Below, in pieces: positions 16,193 to 24,737 of a stretch of DNA of 64,000 nucleotides. The notes below the pieces were generated by a model, which was not told the origin of the DNA, ran no database searches, and was given only the letters and a program-made list of their open reading frames with translations. Both the position numbers and the translations under genes were made by a program. Positions within the stretch are counted from its first letter, which is position 1; each line of letters opens with the position of its first letter. The DNA is from a virus, in the IMG/VR virus record IMGVR_UViG_3300025759_000076, positions 1 to 64,000 of that record; one strand, 5' to 3'.

Positions 16193-16451
16193 ATTCTTCG
16201 TCAGGTGGAATTACAATGTCATTGGAGGTAATCACAGTATAACGGTGATCGTGCATTTCACAAGTTTTTATCATTACTTCATCATCTACTTCTAACACAG
16301 TCATTTTAGGATAACCAAGTTCTTCTAATTGCATAGAATATCTTGTTGCATCATCCTCCTGAATAAAGATATAAAGAACCTGTTCCCCATCTTCATCAAT
16401 AACAGAATATGCTCCTTCTTTTTCCTTACCTACGACTGTGATAATGTACAT
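16179..16451 (-). CDS. DUF3110-like protein of cyanobacterial type
   Basis: A 90-aa protein. The order EGAYSVID, QVLYIFIQEDDATRYSMQLE and YPKMTVLEVDDE matches what I recall of DUF3110, a small domain found mainly in cyanobacteria and their phages. Its function is unknown. It lies between 47 and 46, overlapping 47's stop as TGATG and 46 by 14 nt, so it is made together with the two nuclease subunits. If the family call holds it supports a cyanobacterial host. Confidence 0.7.
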   Translation of the reverse strand: MYIITVVGKEKEGAYSVIDEDGEQVLYIFIQEDDATRYSMQLEELGYPKMTVLEVDDEVMIKTCEMHDHRYTVITSNDIVIPPDEEYDNL

Positions 16452-17491
16452 CAAATAACCTCACATGCTTCCTGATATATCTCTTTAATCAGGGACTGAA
16501 TCAATGGTTTATTTAACTCGGTTTCAGACTCATCAATATATCTACTTAAGATAGACATAGTGTCTTCTGATTCTTCTGTTTCAAACTCTTCACTCTCAAT
16601 GAGTTGAAAGTTCTCTACAATCTTAAGGTCTGCAACACCAGTTGCATAAAGTTTGTCAATAAATTTTTCAAACTTCTTGATGTCACTTTTTTTTCTTACG
16701 ATAACCTTGACAATCTTATTCTCATACTCTGTGGTATTGAATGTTTGATGGTCTGTGTCTTCGTAATAGATGTTATAGAAGAGTCTGTGAGGATTATTTA
16801 CAGGGGTGTGTTCTAGAGATTCTGTATCAAAAAGAGTGAAACCTCTGGAATCTTTGACATCACTCCAGAACATTTCATAGGGATTACCGAGATAATAAAC
16901 GGTCCCATTGTCGGATCGAGTGTGATAATGTCCCGAGAATACTTTTTCGAACTTATCAAAGGATCTACTGTCGTGACCGTGGTCCATGACGATTTGGTTA
17001 TTGACTTTGAACCCGTTGAGCTCAAGGTGTCCCATTGCGACTGAACACTTGGTCTTACTGATAATCTTATCGGTTTCTTTCTGGTTGTCTTCATTGATCC
17101 AAGGAATAAAGAGAGTTTTAAGACCACCCAATGACACCTCTGTAGGAGAAGAATAAACCTCAACATTATCATATTCTTTCAGTAGAAGGTCTACTGCATT
17201 AACTTCGTTTGTGTTCTTGTAATATGCGTCATGGTTACCAACCATAAGATGCATTTTGATACCACGTTCCTTAAGAGGGTCAAACACAACTCTCTTGGAC
17301 CACTTTAGTGCTTTGAATTCAATACTCTTACGACTATCAAATGCATCACCCATATGTACTACAGTATCGATACCTTCCTTTTCTAGTGTAGGGAAGAAGA
17401 CATCTTGATAGAACTTTTCAAAGTAATCGTGAAAGAGTTTAGAGTTTTTACGAGCGCCGTAGTGCGTGTCGCTGATTATCGCTACTTGCAT
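16451..17491 (-). CDS. 47: Recombination endonuclease subunit gp47 (Mre11/SbcD-like)
   Basis: The nuclease half of the gp46/47 complex. It has 346 aa (T4: 339). Metal-binding phosphodiesterase motifs occur in order: IISDTHYGARK, VVHMGDAFDSRK, LMVGNHDAYYK, VAMGHLELNG and VFSGHYHTRSD. The start overlaps the preceding hypothetical by 44 nt. An acidic patch (EETEESEDT) lies near the C-terminus. Confidence 0.97.
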   Translation of the reverse strand: MQVAIISDTHYGARKNSKLFHDYFEKFYQDVFFPTLEKEGIDTVVHMGDAFDSRKSIEFKALKWSKRVVFDPLKERGIKMHLMVGNHDAYYKNTNEVNAVDLLLKEYDNVEVYSSPTEVSLGGLKTLFIPWINEDNQKETDKIISKTKCSVAMGHLELNGFKVNNQIVMDHGHDSRSFDKFEKVFSGHYHTRSDNGTVYYLGNPYEMFWSDVKDSRGFTLFDTESLEHTPVNNPHRLFYNIYYEDTDHQTFNTTEYENKIVKVIVRKKSDIKKFEKFIDKLYATGVADLKIVENFQLIESEEFETEESEDTMSILSRYIDESETELNKPLIQSLIKEIYQEACEVI

Positions 17492-17780
17492 GATGAGGTT
17501 TGTGTTCTCTGTCTAAAGGTTGTGATTTGGTGAGGTCTCTACGTGATTGGTTTTTGATAACGATGAAACAATCTTTATTATACTTACGAGTACCGATAGG
17601 TGACTGCCACTTTCTGTTATACTCTTCACCAACATCAATACCTGAGATTTGAGTACCACCGAGTTCTACAGTAATCTCATCATCTACAGACCAACCAAGT
17701 TTTTCTACATAACCAGCAACGAGTTCGTTGATAGTTGGTTTATCCAGAATACGCTCTTCTGGGTCAAGACTTCCATTCAT
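17448..17780 (-). CDS. Conserved hypothetical between 55 and 47
   Basis: 110 aa beginning MNGSLDPEERILDKPTINEL. Strand-rich middle (DDEITVELGGTQISGIDVG) and a basic tail ending SSDNQRHALRRS. No family recognised. The ATG lies 2 nt after the gene 55 stop and the last 44 nt overlap gene 47, so it belongs to the 55-47-46 transcript. Confidence 0.7.
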   Translation of the reverse strand: MNGSLDPEERILDKPTINELVAGYVEKLGWSVDDEITVELGGTQISGIDVGEEYNRKWQSPIGTRKYNKDCFIVIKNQSRRDLTKSQPLDREHKPHHASSDNQRHALRRS

Positions 17781-17782
17781 AA

Positions 17783-18262
17783 TCAACCACCTCTCAGTTT
17801 CTGATGCACTGCATCTTTAATACTGTTATAGTCGGAATAGTTACCACTGTCAAGTTCATTGGAATCAAAGACCTCATCGAAGTCACTCTTCTCAAGAATC
17901 TTGTTTTTAATTTCTAGTTGCTTTTTCTCTTGAGAGATACGTCTCAGAAATGCATAGTAGATAATCTGAGTGAAGTATGCAAAGGGGTTCTTTGACTTTT
18001 CTGGATTAAAGTTATGAATGTATCTTACGCAGTTCTCAATACCATCACAAATCATATCATCCTTGAACATGTAGTTCACGAAGTTAGGTTTGTATGATAG
18101 ATGGTTTGCAATCTTCAGGAAACATTCACCAATATACCTAGGAATAACTGGTTTGGGTTGGTCATTGAGTTTTGCTGTTGCAACCTGTGCAAAGTAATTC
18201 TCAAGAGCATTCAGAAATTCCTTATTGTTTACATAGTGTTCTGTACTTCTTGGTTTTGGCAT
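17783..18262 (-). CDS. 55: Late sigma factor gp55
   Basis: A small sigma-70-family factor that directs host RNA polymerase to TATAAATA late promoters with gp45 as activator. It has 159 aa (T4: 185). Recognised from ICDGIENCVRYIHNFNPEKS and NPFAYFTQIIYYAFLRRISQ, the region-2-like core, plus its place next to 47/46. Many of the predicted target promoters are listed here. A sigma-70 promoter with 17-bp spacing lies just upstream. Confidence 0.95.
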   Translation of the reverse strand: MPKPRSTEHYVNNKEFLNALENYFAQVATAKLNDQPKPVIPRYIGECFLKIANHLSYKPNFVNYMFKDDMICDGIENCVRYIHNFNPEKSKNPFAYFTQIIYYAFLRRISQEKKQLEIKNKILEKSDFDEVFDSNELDSGNYSDYNSIKDAVHQKLRGG

Positions 18263-18302
18263 AATGGTTTCAAGTCTTTAACCCGAATAATGTGTTGTAC
18301 TT

Positions 18303-18331
18303 ATTATAACATGACTTTATCAGTTCGACAA
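18303..18331 (-). promoter_or_regulatory. Sigma-70-type promoter of the 55-47-46 operon
   Basis: On the minus strand TTGTCG (18331-18326) is followed after exactly 17 bp by TATAAT (18308-18303), about 40 nt before the gene 55 ATG. This is a host-type, probably early, promoter. Nothing else was seen in the 136-nt gap. Confidence 0.65.
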
Positions 18332-18398
18332 GAGTTGACAAGAATACAAATGTCGTATAGACTAGGCTTGTCCCGGTTGATAGATAAGCTATAGGTTC

Positions 18399-18782
18399 TT
18401 AGAGATTATAGAGTTTCTCTAGAACTTCTTTAGCATCATGGACACTAGAAATGTAACCCATCTTTCTATCTAACTTATGAAAGTTACCTTTAGTAGATTT
18501 TCTTATGTACTCTTGATAGTTCATAATCATCTCAAGATTCTCTGATTCAGACATCGTAAGAACATCATCTAGATTAATTACAAATAAGTCTTCATGGGAA
18601 GTCTTTAACCATGGTTCAAACTTATATCCAGTAATAGAACCTCTACTCTTCACAGGTTCTATCATAATAGGATTTGATACCAGTAACATAGTTCTATCAT
18701 CTTCATCAGATGCTGCTACCTTGGCAAATATCTCATCACCACATTTAAGTTTTATGGTGGCAAAGAAATCGTCTTCAAGCAT
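18399..18782 (-). CDS. LSm-like protein, paralogue 4, with C-terminal extension
   Basis: 127 aa of unknown function. ATIKLKCGDEIFAKVA near the N-terminus, YKFEPWLKTSHEDLFVI in the middle and VLTMSESENLEMIMNYQEYI repeat the order seen in the three paralogues near 43 and 62. About 35 extra C-terminal residues end VLEKLYNL. ATG 18782 is preceded by AAGGAG 7 nt upstream. It lies between uvsW and gene 55. Confidence 0.8.
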   Translation of the reverse strand: MLEDDFFATIKLKCGDEIFAKVAASDEDDRTMLLVSNPIMIEPVKSRGSITGYKFEPWLKTSHEDLFVINLDDVLTMSESENLEMIMNYQEYIRKSTKGNFHKLDRKMGYISSVHDAKEVLEKLYNL

Positions 18783-18795
18783 ATACTCTCCTTGT

Positions 18796-20262
18796 TTAGT
18801 CTTTTATATCAATAGTTAAAATATCGTAGTTGAACTGTTCAGATACGTAAATTTTAATCCTCTCAATAAAATGATTTAGTGTATAGTTTTTTCTTGAGTT
18901 AATCGTAAAATCGTCAGCAATATCATAAAGTTTAGCACTCACTTTATCTTTGCCTTTCCTCAATACCCTTCCTATACTTTGAAGGTTTCTGATTCTTGAT
19001 TTAGAAGGAGAGGCAAATATCACATTGTGAAGTCGTTTGATATTTACCCCCGTGCTAAATGTCCCATATGATGCAACAATGATAGCGTCTTGTTGTGATT
19101 CTGTAATGAGTCTGACTTGTTCCCTATCTTCGGCATCTACACCACCGTGAATAAAGAATACTCTTCTTCCTTCACTTACCTTATTATTTATCATCTCATA
19201 TAAAATTGCACCATGAGATTCAACTCGACTGAATAAGACGAGAGTATTACCTTTCATATCACAGGAAAGATTTGTAATAAATTTATTTCTCATCTCGTGA
19301 GAGATGAGATGCTGAATCTCATCTTCGTATGTATCAAACCTCTTTGGTCGATACTTCAAGACTAAACATTGAATATCAAGTGACGCAAGATGACCTTCAT
19401 CAATGAGTTTCTTTGTTCCAGTAACTTTATATGATGGTCCAAACAACCCCTCTAACACCCATTTATGGGTCTGTGAGCCATCTAAAGTTCCTGTAAACCC
19501 ATATCTATACTTTGCATGATGTAACTTATCCATGATACTGATAAGAGACTTAGATTTGAAGTTATGTGCCTCATCCCCTATAACAACCTCATATGGTTCA
19601 AAGAACTTTCTATCTAACTGATATACAGACTGCCAGGTAGTTATAGTTACAGAGTTTGTATTGACCCTCTCACGCCCTGCGTAGATACGGTGACAGTGAT
19701 TTGCAACATCCCAACCATAACTTTCAAAATCTTTTTGCATTTGTTCAACCAGAGATGTTGTAGGGACTACCAATAATACTTTCTTTTTGCGGGCAACAAA
19801 ATATCTTACAATGCAGTAAATCATAAATGACTTACCAGAGCCAGTAGGGCTAATCAGTAATTTTCTGTTATATCTCAGTGCATCAAATACACCATCTACT
19901 TGATAGTCTCTTGGCGTTATGGAGGGTGCAATGGACTGCATATAGTCCTTTACTCCACCCTTACTTACAAAGTCATTGACTTCAAAAGGTGGTCCATAAT
20001 ACTTATTATTTTCGAATTGATATGTATATCCTGCAGTCTCACAGAATGCTACAACTTTATCTAATAGACCAACATAAATTCGCTTGGTCTTCATATTATA
20101 TAAATGCACATACCCGTCCCAATGCCTACTACGGTATTGGGGCATAAATTTATTATTCTCGACCTCGAAGCTGAATTTATCCCGCAACTCATGCTCAACA
20201 TGCGGTTCAGTTGTTATTTTTAGATATACTTCATTTACCTTCTCAATAATCAAATGAGACAT
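18796..20262 (-). CDS. uvsW: UvsW RNA-DNA/DNA helicase
   Basis: A superfamily 2 helicase that unwinds R-loops and branched DNA and shifts T4 from origin-dependent to recombination-dependent replication. It has 488 aa (T4: about 500). An N-terminal UvsW domain precedes Walker A SPTGSGKS at about 138-145 and a DEAH box at 230-233. VASYGTFSTGVNIKRLHN and IGRVLRKGKDK supply the later motifs. An AATAAATA late-type octamer (20285-20292) lies about 23 nt upstream; uvsW is a late gene in T4. Confidence 0.96.
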   Translation of the reverse strand: MSHLIIEKVNEVYLKITTEPHVEHELRDKFSFEVENNKFMPQYRSRHWDGYVHLYNMKTKRIYVGLLDKVVAFCETAGYTYQFENNKYYGPPFEVNDFVSKGGVKDYMQSIAPSITPRDYQVDGVFDALRYNRKLLISPTGSGKSFMIYCIVRYFVARKKKVLLVVPTTSLVEQMQKDFESYGWDVANHCHRIYAGRERVNTNSVTITTWQSVYQLDRKFFEPYEVVIGDEAHNFKSKSLISIMDKLHHAKYRYGFTGTLDGSQTHKWVLEGLFGPSYKVTGTKKLIDEGHLASLDIQCLVLKYRPKRFDTYEDEIQHLISHEMRNKFITNLSCDMKGNTLVLFSRVESHGAILYEMINNKVSEGRRVFFIHGGVDAEDREQVRLITESQQDAIIVASYGTFSTGVNIKRLHNVIFASPSKSRIRNLQSIGRVLRKGKDKVSAKLYDIADDFTINSRKNYTLNHFIERIKIYVSEQFNYDILTIDIKD

Positions 20263-20284
20263 AATGTAACTTTTCAGTTACTAT

Positions 20285-20292
20285 TATTTATT
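20285..20292 (-). promoter_or_regulatory. Near-consensus late promoter (AATAAATA) of uvsW
   Basis: One mismatch to TATAAATA. A small GTAAC/GTTAC hairpin lies in the short leader just before the uvsW ATG. Confidence 0.5.
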
Positions 20293-20473
20293 ACATATTG
20301 TCAAACCTATGTTCTAACATAATCTTATAGAAATTATCTCTCATCATAATTAAATCTAATTGTTCTGTCGGATCACCTCCAGGCCATCTCTCAACTGCTT
20401 GTGATAGACCGGTATGGATCAGACGAATACCTTCTATGGGTAATTCTATATGATAGTAACCTTCATCATCCAT
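20291..20473 (-). CDS. 60-aa hypothetical between uvsY and uvsW
   Basis: A small protein starting MDDEGYYHIELPIEGIRLIH, then a helix with PGGDPTEQLDLIMMRD. No family recognised. Its ATG overlaps the uvsY stop as TAATG. T4 also has tiny genes between uvsY and uvsW, but I cannot show homology. Confidence 0.65.
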   Translation of the reverse strand: MDDEGYYHIELPIEGIRLIHTGLSQAVERWPGGDPTEQLDLIMMRDNFYKIMLEHRFDNM

Positions 20474-20907
20474 TACCCTGCTCCAGAACTAAATCGCATA
20501 AAATCTATACTATTTTTAATTTGATATGTTCTATTACTTATCTGTTTTAAAATTTCTTCTATATATTTGAGCATAACTTCGTAGTAGTCAATCTTCAACG
20601 AAACTCCTGAGAGTTTCTCATCTGCGTCAAGATATTTTTGAAGAGTGTCTTTATCTCGGATCTTTTTGGGAAAAGGAGTTTCGATATAAACATCGGGATC
20701 TGCCTTACCTGAATAAAATTCATATCTTTCGTGACGAATATTCTTCTTCTGTTGTTCTGCTTTTTTCCTTAGTAACATAAGGTTATTATATATGTCATAA
20801 TATTTTGCGTGTAAAACGGGAATGTTTATGGATTCTGTATGTAAGTTATCAATATCAATTTTAGAATCCTTTTCCCACATCTCTTGGATTCCAGTCAAGT
20901 CAATCAT
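20473..20907 (-). CDS. uvsY: UvsY recombination mediator
   Basis: Loads UvsX onto single-stranded DNA coated with gp32. It has 144 aa (T4: 137). Matching T4 features are the N-terminal IQEMWEKDSKIDIDNL, RHERYEFYSGKADPD, and a C-terminal helical region ending YQIKNSIDFMRFSSGAG. It abuts the upstream structural gene (TAAATG) and overlaps the 60-aa gene. Confidence 0.9.
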   Translation of the reverse strand: MIDLTGIQEMWEKDSKIDIDNLHTESINIPVLHAKYYDIYNNLMLLRKKAEQQKKNIRHERYEFYSGKADPDVYIETPFPKKIRDKDTLQKYLDADEKLSGVSLKIDYYEVMLKYIEEILKQISNRTYQIKNSIDFMRFSSGAG

Positions 20908-21456
20908 TTAACAACAATCAAATGGTTCTATAGTATAGTTAAGATACTTGAAAGTGACATCAGCTGTCAAGTATTCCACATCAGTCAATGTTGAGTCAAA
21001 TCTGATGTCAGAAAGACTAGTCGGAAACATGTCTAAGAATTTGACTACAAACAGTGGTGTATTTATTGCACTGAGTATCGTCAGAGTTCCATCAGAAGTT
21101 AAGTTAATCTCACTTCGTTCTTCTTTAGGTACATCCCAAGAGTTTTGAAACTTATAAATCTCATCTAGACTATCTGGAAACCCAAGACCCCTCATCCAGT
21201 TTTGGATTTGCATATAGTTCTCAAGATTTTGATCGATCAAAAATCTTATTCTTAAATCATTAAAATCTAAGATATCACCAACTCTAGGTATCATCTTGAG
21301 ATAACTAGGTTGATCTGGAGAACCGAGTGTAAATCCAGGAACATTAATTGCGTTACCGAAAAAACCAACCTTATCAGCTCTTGCTACTGAAAATCTAAAT
21401 CCAGTAGCCTGTAGAAAGTTTCTATCGGTAACTTGTCCTGCGAATGAGTTTGTCAT
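20908..21456 (-). CDS. Tail-tube-fold structural protein (gp3 candidate)
   Basis: 182 aa. The N-terminal FRFSVARADKVGFFGNAINV and IPRVGDILDFNDLRIRFLID, and the final VEYLTADVTFKYLNYTIEPF, parallel the tail-tube protein gp19 in this window (LEEFTVSFDVQYYTI). It is probably a tube-family paralogue. By size and position it might be the tail completion protein gp3 (T4: 176 aa), but that is inference. A GATAAATA late-like octamer precedes it at 21494-21501. Confidence 0.7.
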   Translation of the reverse strand: MTNSFAGQVTDRNFLQATGFRFSVARADKVGFFGNAINVPGFTLGSPDQPSYLKMIPRVGDILDFNDLRIRFLIDQNLENYMQIQNWMRGLGFPDSLDEIYKFQNSWDVPKEERSEINLTSDGTLTILSAINTPLFVVKFLDMFPTSLSDIRFDSTLTDVEYLTADVTFKYLNYTIEPFDCC

Positions 21457-21493
21457 TTATTATTTGATTTTAACAACATAACATCTTATATAC

Positions 21494-21501
21494 TATTTAT
21501 C
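21494..21501 (-). promoter_or_regulatory. Late-type promoter variant GATAAATA
   Basis: One mismatch to the late octamer, about 38 nt before the ATG at 21456. It overlaps the stop region of the upstream gene. Confidence 0.4.
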
Positions 21502-22066
21502 AACAACCCTTTATTGTTGATGCTATTTCACTACCGACAGATGAACCTACATCTTGACCCAACATAAGTAACCAACCAGATGCTAAGAATCCAATATAAG
21601 GAATATTTGTAACTAATGGTACTATACTAGTGGCGACACTAGCTCCCACCAGAGCACCGCTTGACTCTCCTCCACCTTCCGCCTTGATACACTCTTCCGA
21701 TCTTACAGGCTTTCCCTCGCCATCTACTCCTGTATGAGTCTCAGATTGAGTACCAGGAACATATTGTCTACTTCTTGTAGTCGTTGATCTACCACCAATA
21801 CCAAATACTCCGTTAGATTTATCGACATATGTGTCAGAACCTAGAACTGTAGGATCATGTCTCTTATAATCTACACTATAACTTCCATCTGGATTTACTT
21901 TTACAGTATAAGATGAATAATCACCTACAGGAGGATAGTCAATCCTTGGAGTTTCTGTCTTAACTACTTTAGGTCCTTCTTTATTGAGTAGATGGCCAAC
22001 AATACCCAGATGCCCTACTACAATAATAACACCAACTCCTCCTGCAAACCATTTTAGAATTTTCAT
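21500..22066 (-). CDS. Membrane protein of unknown function
   Basis: 188 aa. An N-terminal hydrophobic stretch, WFAGGVGVIIVVGHLGIVGH, could be a signal anchor. A polar, Gly/Ser/Thr-rich middle with one Cys is followed by a second hydrophobic region, VATSIVPLVTNIPYIGFLAS. It lies between the gp23 terminator and the tube-like gene. No known family; a host-membrane or lysis-related role cannot be judged. Confidence 0.7.
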   Translation of the reverse strand: MKILKWFAGGVGVIIVVGHLGIVGHLLNKEGPKVVKTETPRIDYPPVGDYSSYTVKVNPDGSYSVDYKRHDPTVLGSDTYVDKSNGVFGIGGRSTTTRSRQYVPGTQSETHTGVDGEGKPVRSEECIKAEGGGESSGALVGASVATSIVPLVTNIPYIGFLASGWLLMLGQDVGSSVGSEIASTIKGC

Positions 22067-22105
22067 GGTGTAATTTTAGTGATAATCCTATTTAGAAAAA
22101 ACCCA

Positions 22106-22133
22106 TAAAAAAAGACCCCTGTAAAGGGGTCTT
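22106..22133 (-). terminator. Strong terminator after gene 23
   Basis: A 9-bp perfect stem (AAGACCCCT with AGGGGTCTT, loop TTAC on the minus strand) followed by a run of T. It starts 23 nt past the gene 23 stop, as expected for a very highly expressed capsid gene. Confidence 0.9.
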
Positions 22134-22155
22134 GATAAACTGATGAAGCCGAAGC

Positions 22156-23580
22156 TTACATTAAGTTTCTGACTGCAACGCGTCTGTAGTAACGGTTGGA
22201 GTTGAGGCGGAGACGGCCAAGACCGACTGTAGTGCCTTCTGCAAATGGGTTTGCAACCATACCATAACGCGTCTTAAAGCCGATTTTGGGCTGGAAGGTG
22301 TTCTCTCCAACTGCACGAACCATCTGAAGAGGAACGTATGGGCAGTAGAATAGACCTGCGTCATAAGGTGAAGAACCCTTATAACCAACGACATAGTACT
22401 GGTTACCACCAGATGCATTAGCAGAGGTGAGGTTAGCAGAATAGGGGTCGATGTAGACACGGAACTTGCCGTTAATTGTACCAGCAAAGGTGTTACCGGT
22501 GTCATCAACGTTCAAGTTAGCGTTGAGTGCTGGGGTGTAATCAAGGATACCAGCCATGGTCAGTGCGGAAGCAACGTCTGCGGAACACAGAACCATGTTG
22601 CCCTTTCCTCTACGAGTTCTTTGAGCAATCGCGTTAGCGTCTCTCTCGATTTGGAACAGAAGACCTTTGAACTTCTCAACAGACCAACGACCGTTAGAGT
22701 CAACGTCAAGGTCGAAAATACCAGCAGTAGCTGTATTGGTGACAGCACCTTGCTCAGCAATTTTGTAGATGGTACGGATAACTTCTCTGTTGATTTCCGC
22801 AAGGATTTCAGTAGAGAGGATGTTAGCCAGTTCGGCTTCTGCATTCAGACCATGAATAGCCTTAAGGTCTTGTGCCAGTTCCAAGGAGTACTCAGCCTTG
22901 AGTGCTCTAGACTTGGCAGTTACAGTGACTTTCTCAATCGAGAAGGCCATCTGGTTGAACTGATCACCGGTACCAGTGCCGAGATTCTCAGCATCACCAG
23001 TCTGCATTCCCTGACCAACATTATATGGTGAGGGGTTCGTGGTTGCAGTACCAACGGGGTTCAGTACAGAAGGGTTAGCACCATTTTGTGCAGTGGTACC
23101 AAAACCGACAGGACCATCGGAGAAACCACCTTCTAGGTTGAAACCGTCATCCTGACCAGAGAATGCTGTATTTGCCTCGTCGAACAGAGCTTCTGTACCA
23201 CTCTGATTCTCGTAACGAGAACGCATTGCGAAGATAAGTCCGGTAGGACCGTTCATTGGTTGAACACCAGCCAAGTCATATGCGACCAGGTTAGGCATTG
23301 AACGTCTGATCAAGGAGATCAGTACGGGGTCGAAACCAGCAACAGGACCAGCTGCGGCTGCACTACCACTGAAACCAGCAGGGTTACTACCTGCAGAGTT
23401 AGTGGGGGATTCCATCAGGTTGATACCCTGACTGAATGCTGCTTCCTCACGGAGGAATTTTTCTTGGTTCTCGAGCAGGACTGCGGTTACGCTTCTACGG
23501 TGTGAATCCTTGATTGGATCAAGGCCTTCATAGTCGAGAAGTGGACTCCACTTTTCCTGCAGATGTTCAGATTGAAACAT
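22156..23580 (-). CDS. 23: Major capsid protein gp23
   Basis: The main head shell protein. It has 474 aa (T4: 521). It begins MFQSEHLQEKWSPLLDYEGL and contains AYDLAGVQPMNGPTGLIFAM and KSRALKAEYSLELAQDL, typical of T4-like capsids, then ends YYRRVAVRNLM. The first 60 or so residues are the expected propeptide removed by gp21; LME/S in INLMESPTN fits the [I/L]-x-E cleavage rule, though the real site is not determined. It is followed by a strong terminator. Confidence 0.98.
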   Translation of the reverse strand: MFQSEHLQEKWSPLLDYEGLDPIKDSHRRSVTAVLLENQEKFLREEAAFSQGINLMESPTNSAGSNPAGFSGSAAAAGPVAGFDPVLISLIRRSMPNLVAYDLAGVQPMNGPTGLIFAMRSRYENQSGTEALFDEANTAFSGQDDGFNLEGGFSDGPVGFGTTAQNGANPSVLNPVGTATTNPSPYNVGQGMQTGDAENLGTGTGDQFNQMAFSIEKVTVTAKSRALKAEYSLELAQDLKAIHGLNAEAELANILSTEILAEINREVIRTIYKIAEQGAVTNTATAGIFDLDVDSNGRWSVEKFKGLLFQIERDANAIAQRTRRGKGNMVLCSADVASALTMAGILDYTPALNANLNVDDTGNTFAGTINGKFRVYIDPYSANLTSANASGGNQYYVVGYKGSSPYDAGLFYCPYVPLQMVRAVGENTFQPKIGFKTRYGMVANPFAEGTTVGLGRLRLNSNRYYRRVAVRNLM

Positions 23581-23624
23581 TTGCTTTTACCTAATAGTTA
23601 GTTTTGTTTGAATGAATGTTAAAT

Positions 23625-24677
23625 TCAGCTTTTGAATGCACCCAATGTTCTGAGATATGCTTCCATGCTGGAACCAACAGGAGCAGGAGTTGAATCAACT
23701 CCTTCAGAAAGGGTTTGGGGAGCTTCAGATTTTGTAGTTGGAGTTCTAGAGAAGTATGACTCCTTCAGAGTTTCCAGCTTTTCACGATATTCTTCTTCAC
23801 TTTCAAACTCAATACTTTCAGCTAGTGAAGCGAGCTTCTCTTTCTGTGTAGCGGCAAGGCCTTCAGAAACGTTATCAAGAATATTATCAGAAACTGATTC
23901 GGCAAGACGCTTGTTCAGGCCGATATTCTTATCGATTTGCTCGTTGAGTTTTGTCTCCATATCATCAAGTTTGTCTACCATGCTCTCAAGAACATCATAT
24001 TTCTCTTCAGGGATAGTTACATAATGTTCTTCAAATAGACCCTTCATTCCAGAGAGGAAGGATTCTGTCATTTCGGTCTTGAGACCATGTTCGATTGCCA
24101 ACTCATTCTCTTTCATCCACTCTTCGCAGACGTACTCAAGATAAGAGTCAACTCTTTCAGTAAGAGATTCTTTAAGGGTTTCTCTTTCTTCGTCCAGTTT
24201 GACTTCAAACTGAACTTCCAGGGTTTCCTGGATTTCTTTGATTTTTGAGGTTAATGCGGCTTCAAAGATGACCTTAGCCTTTTCTTTGAATTCTTCGGAG
24301 AGCTCTTCGCCACCGAGAAGTGCGTTTACATCTTCTTCAATGTCAATGCCTTCGTCTTCAGAAACAATCTCTTCTTCTTCAAGAACTTCTTCTTCTACAG
24401 ATTCGATTTCTTCTTTAGCCATTTTCTTCATTGCATCAGCTTTAGCAGCTTTTGAATTGACTACATCACTAACTGTTTTGATCGTAGGCTCTTTGAGCTT
24501 TGCAGGACCGTCAGGGTCATTGGTATAGTTCTCAGGGGTAGGACCACCAAGATCTTCGTATGAACCAGACAACCCTTCGCCAGGATTTGAAAGCTTCGGC
24601 ATACCCTCAGCAGGTTTTGCGTTCGCATTCACAGCAGTCTTAGATTGCTCCATTTCTTGTAAATCTCCACGAGACAT
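23625..24677 (-). CDS. 22: Prohead scaffold protein gp22
   Basis: The main internal scaffold of the prohead, later destroyed by gp21. It has 350 aa (T4: 269). Highly acidic and largely coiled-coil, with dense Glu runs around residues 90-110 and several L/I-x-E sites. It lies between 21 and 23 as in T4. The extra length is mainly the acidic N-terminal region. A TATAAATA promoter lies about 39 nt upstream. Confidence 0.93.
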   Translation of the reverse strand: MSRGDLQEMEQSKTAVNANAKPAEGMPKLSNPGEGLSGSYEDLGGPTPENYTNDPDGPAKLKEPTIKTVSDVVNSKAAKADAMKKMAKEEIESVEEEVLEEEEIVSEDEGIDIEEDVNALLGGEELSEEFKEKAKVIFEAALTSKIKEIQETLEVQFEVKLDEERETLKESLTERVDSYLEYVCEEWMKENELAIEHGLKTEMTESFLSGMKGLFEEHYVTIPEEKYDVLESMVDKLDDMETKLNEQIDKNIGLNKRLAESVSDNILDNVSEGLAATQKEKLASLAESIEFESEEEYREKLETLKESYFSRTPTTKSEAPQTLSEGVDSTPAPVGSSMEAYLRTLGAFKS

Positions 24678-24715
24678 TTGAACTTACTCCGATTAACCTA
24701 TGTATAATCTATATT

Positions 24716-24723
24716 TATTTATA
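24716..24723 (-). promoter_or_regulatory. Late promoter TATAAATA of genes 22-23
   Basis: A perfect late octamer in the gap between 21 and 22, about 39 nt before the gene 22 ATG. Confidence 0.8.
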
Positions 24724-24737
24724 ATTTGTTATTCTTA

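Noticed and set aside
22161-22844. Minus-strand alternative frames inside gene 23
   Set aside because: Overlap the highly conserved capsid protein in another frame; Ser/Leu/Thr-rich shadow translations.
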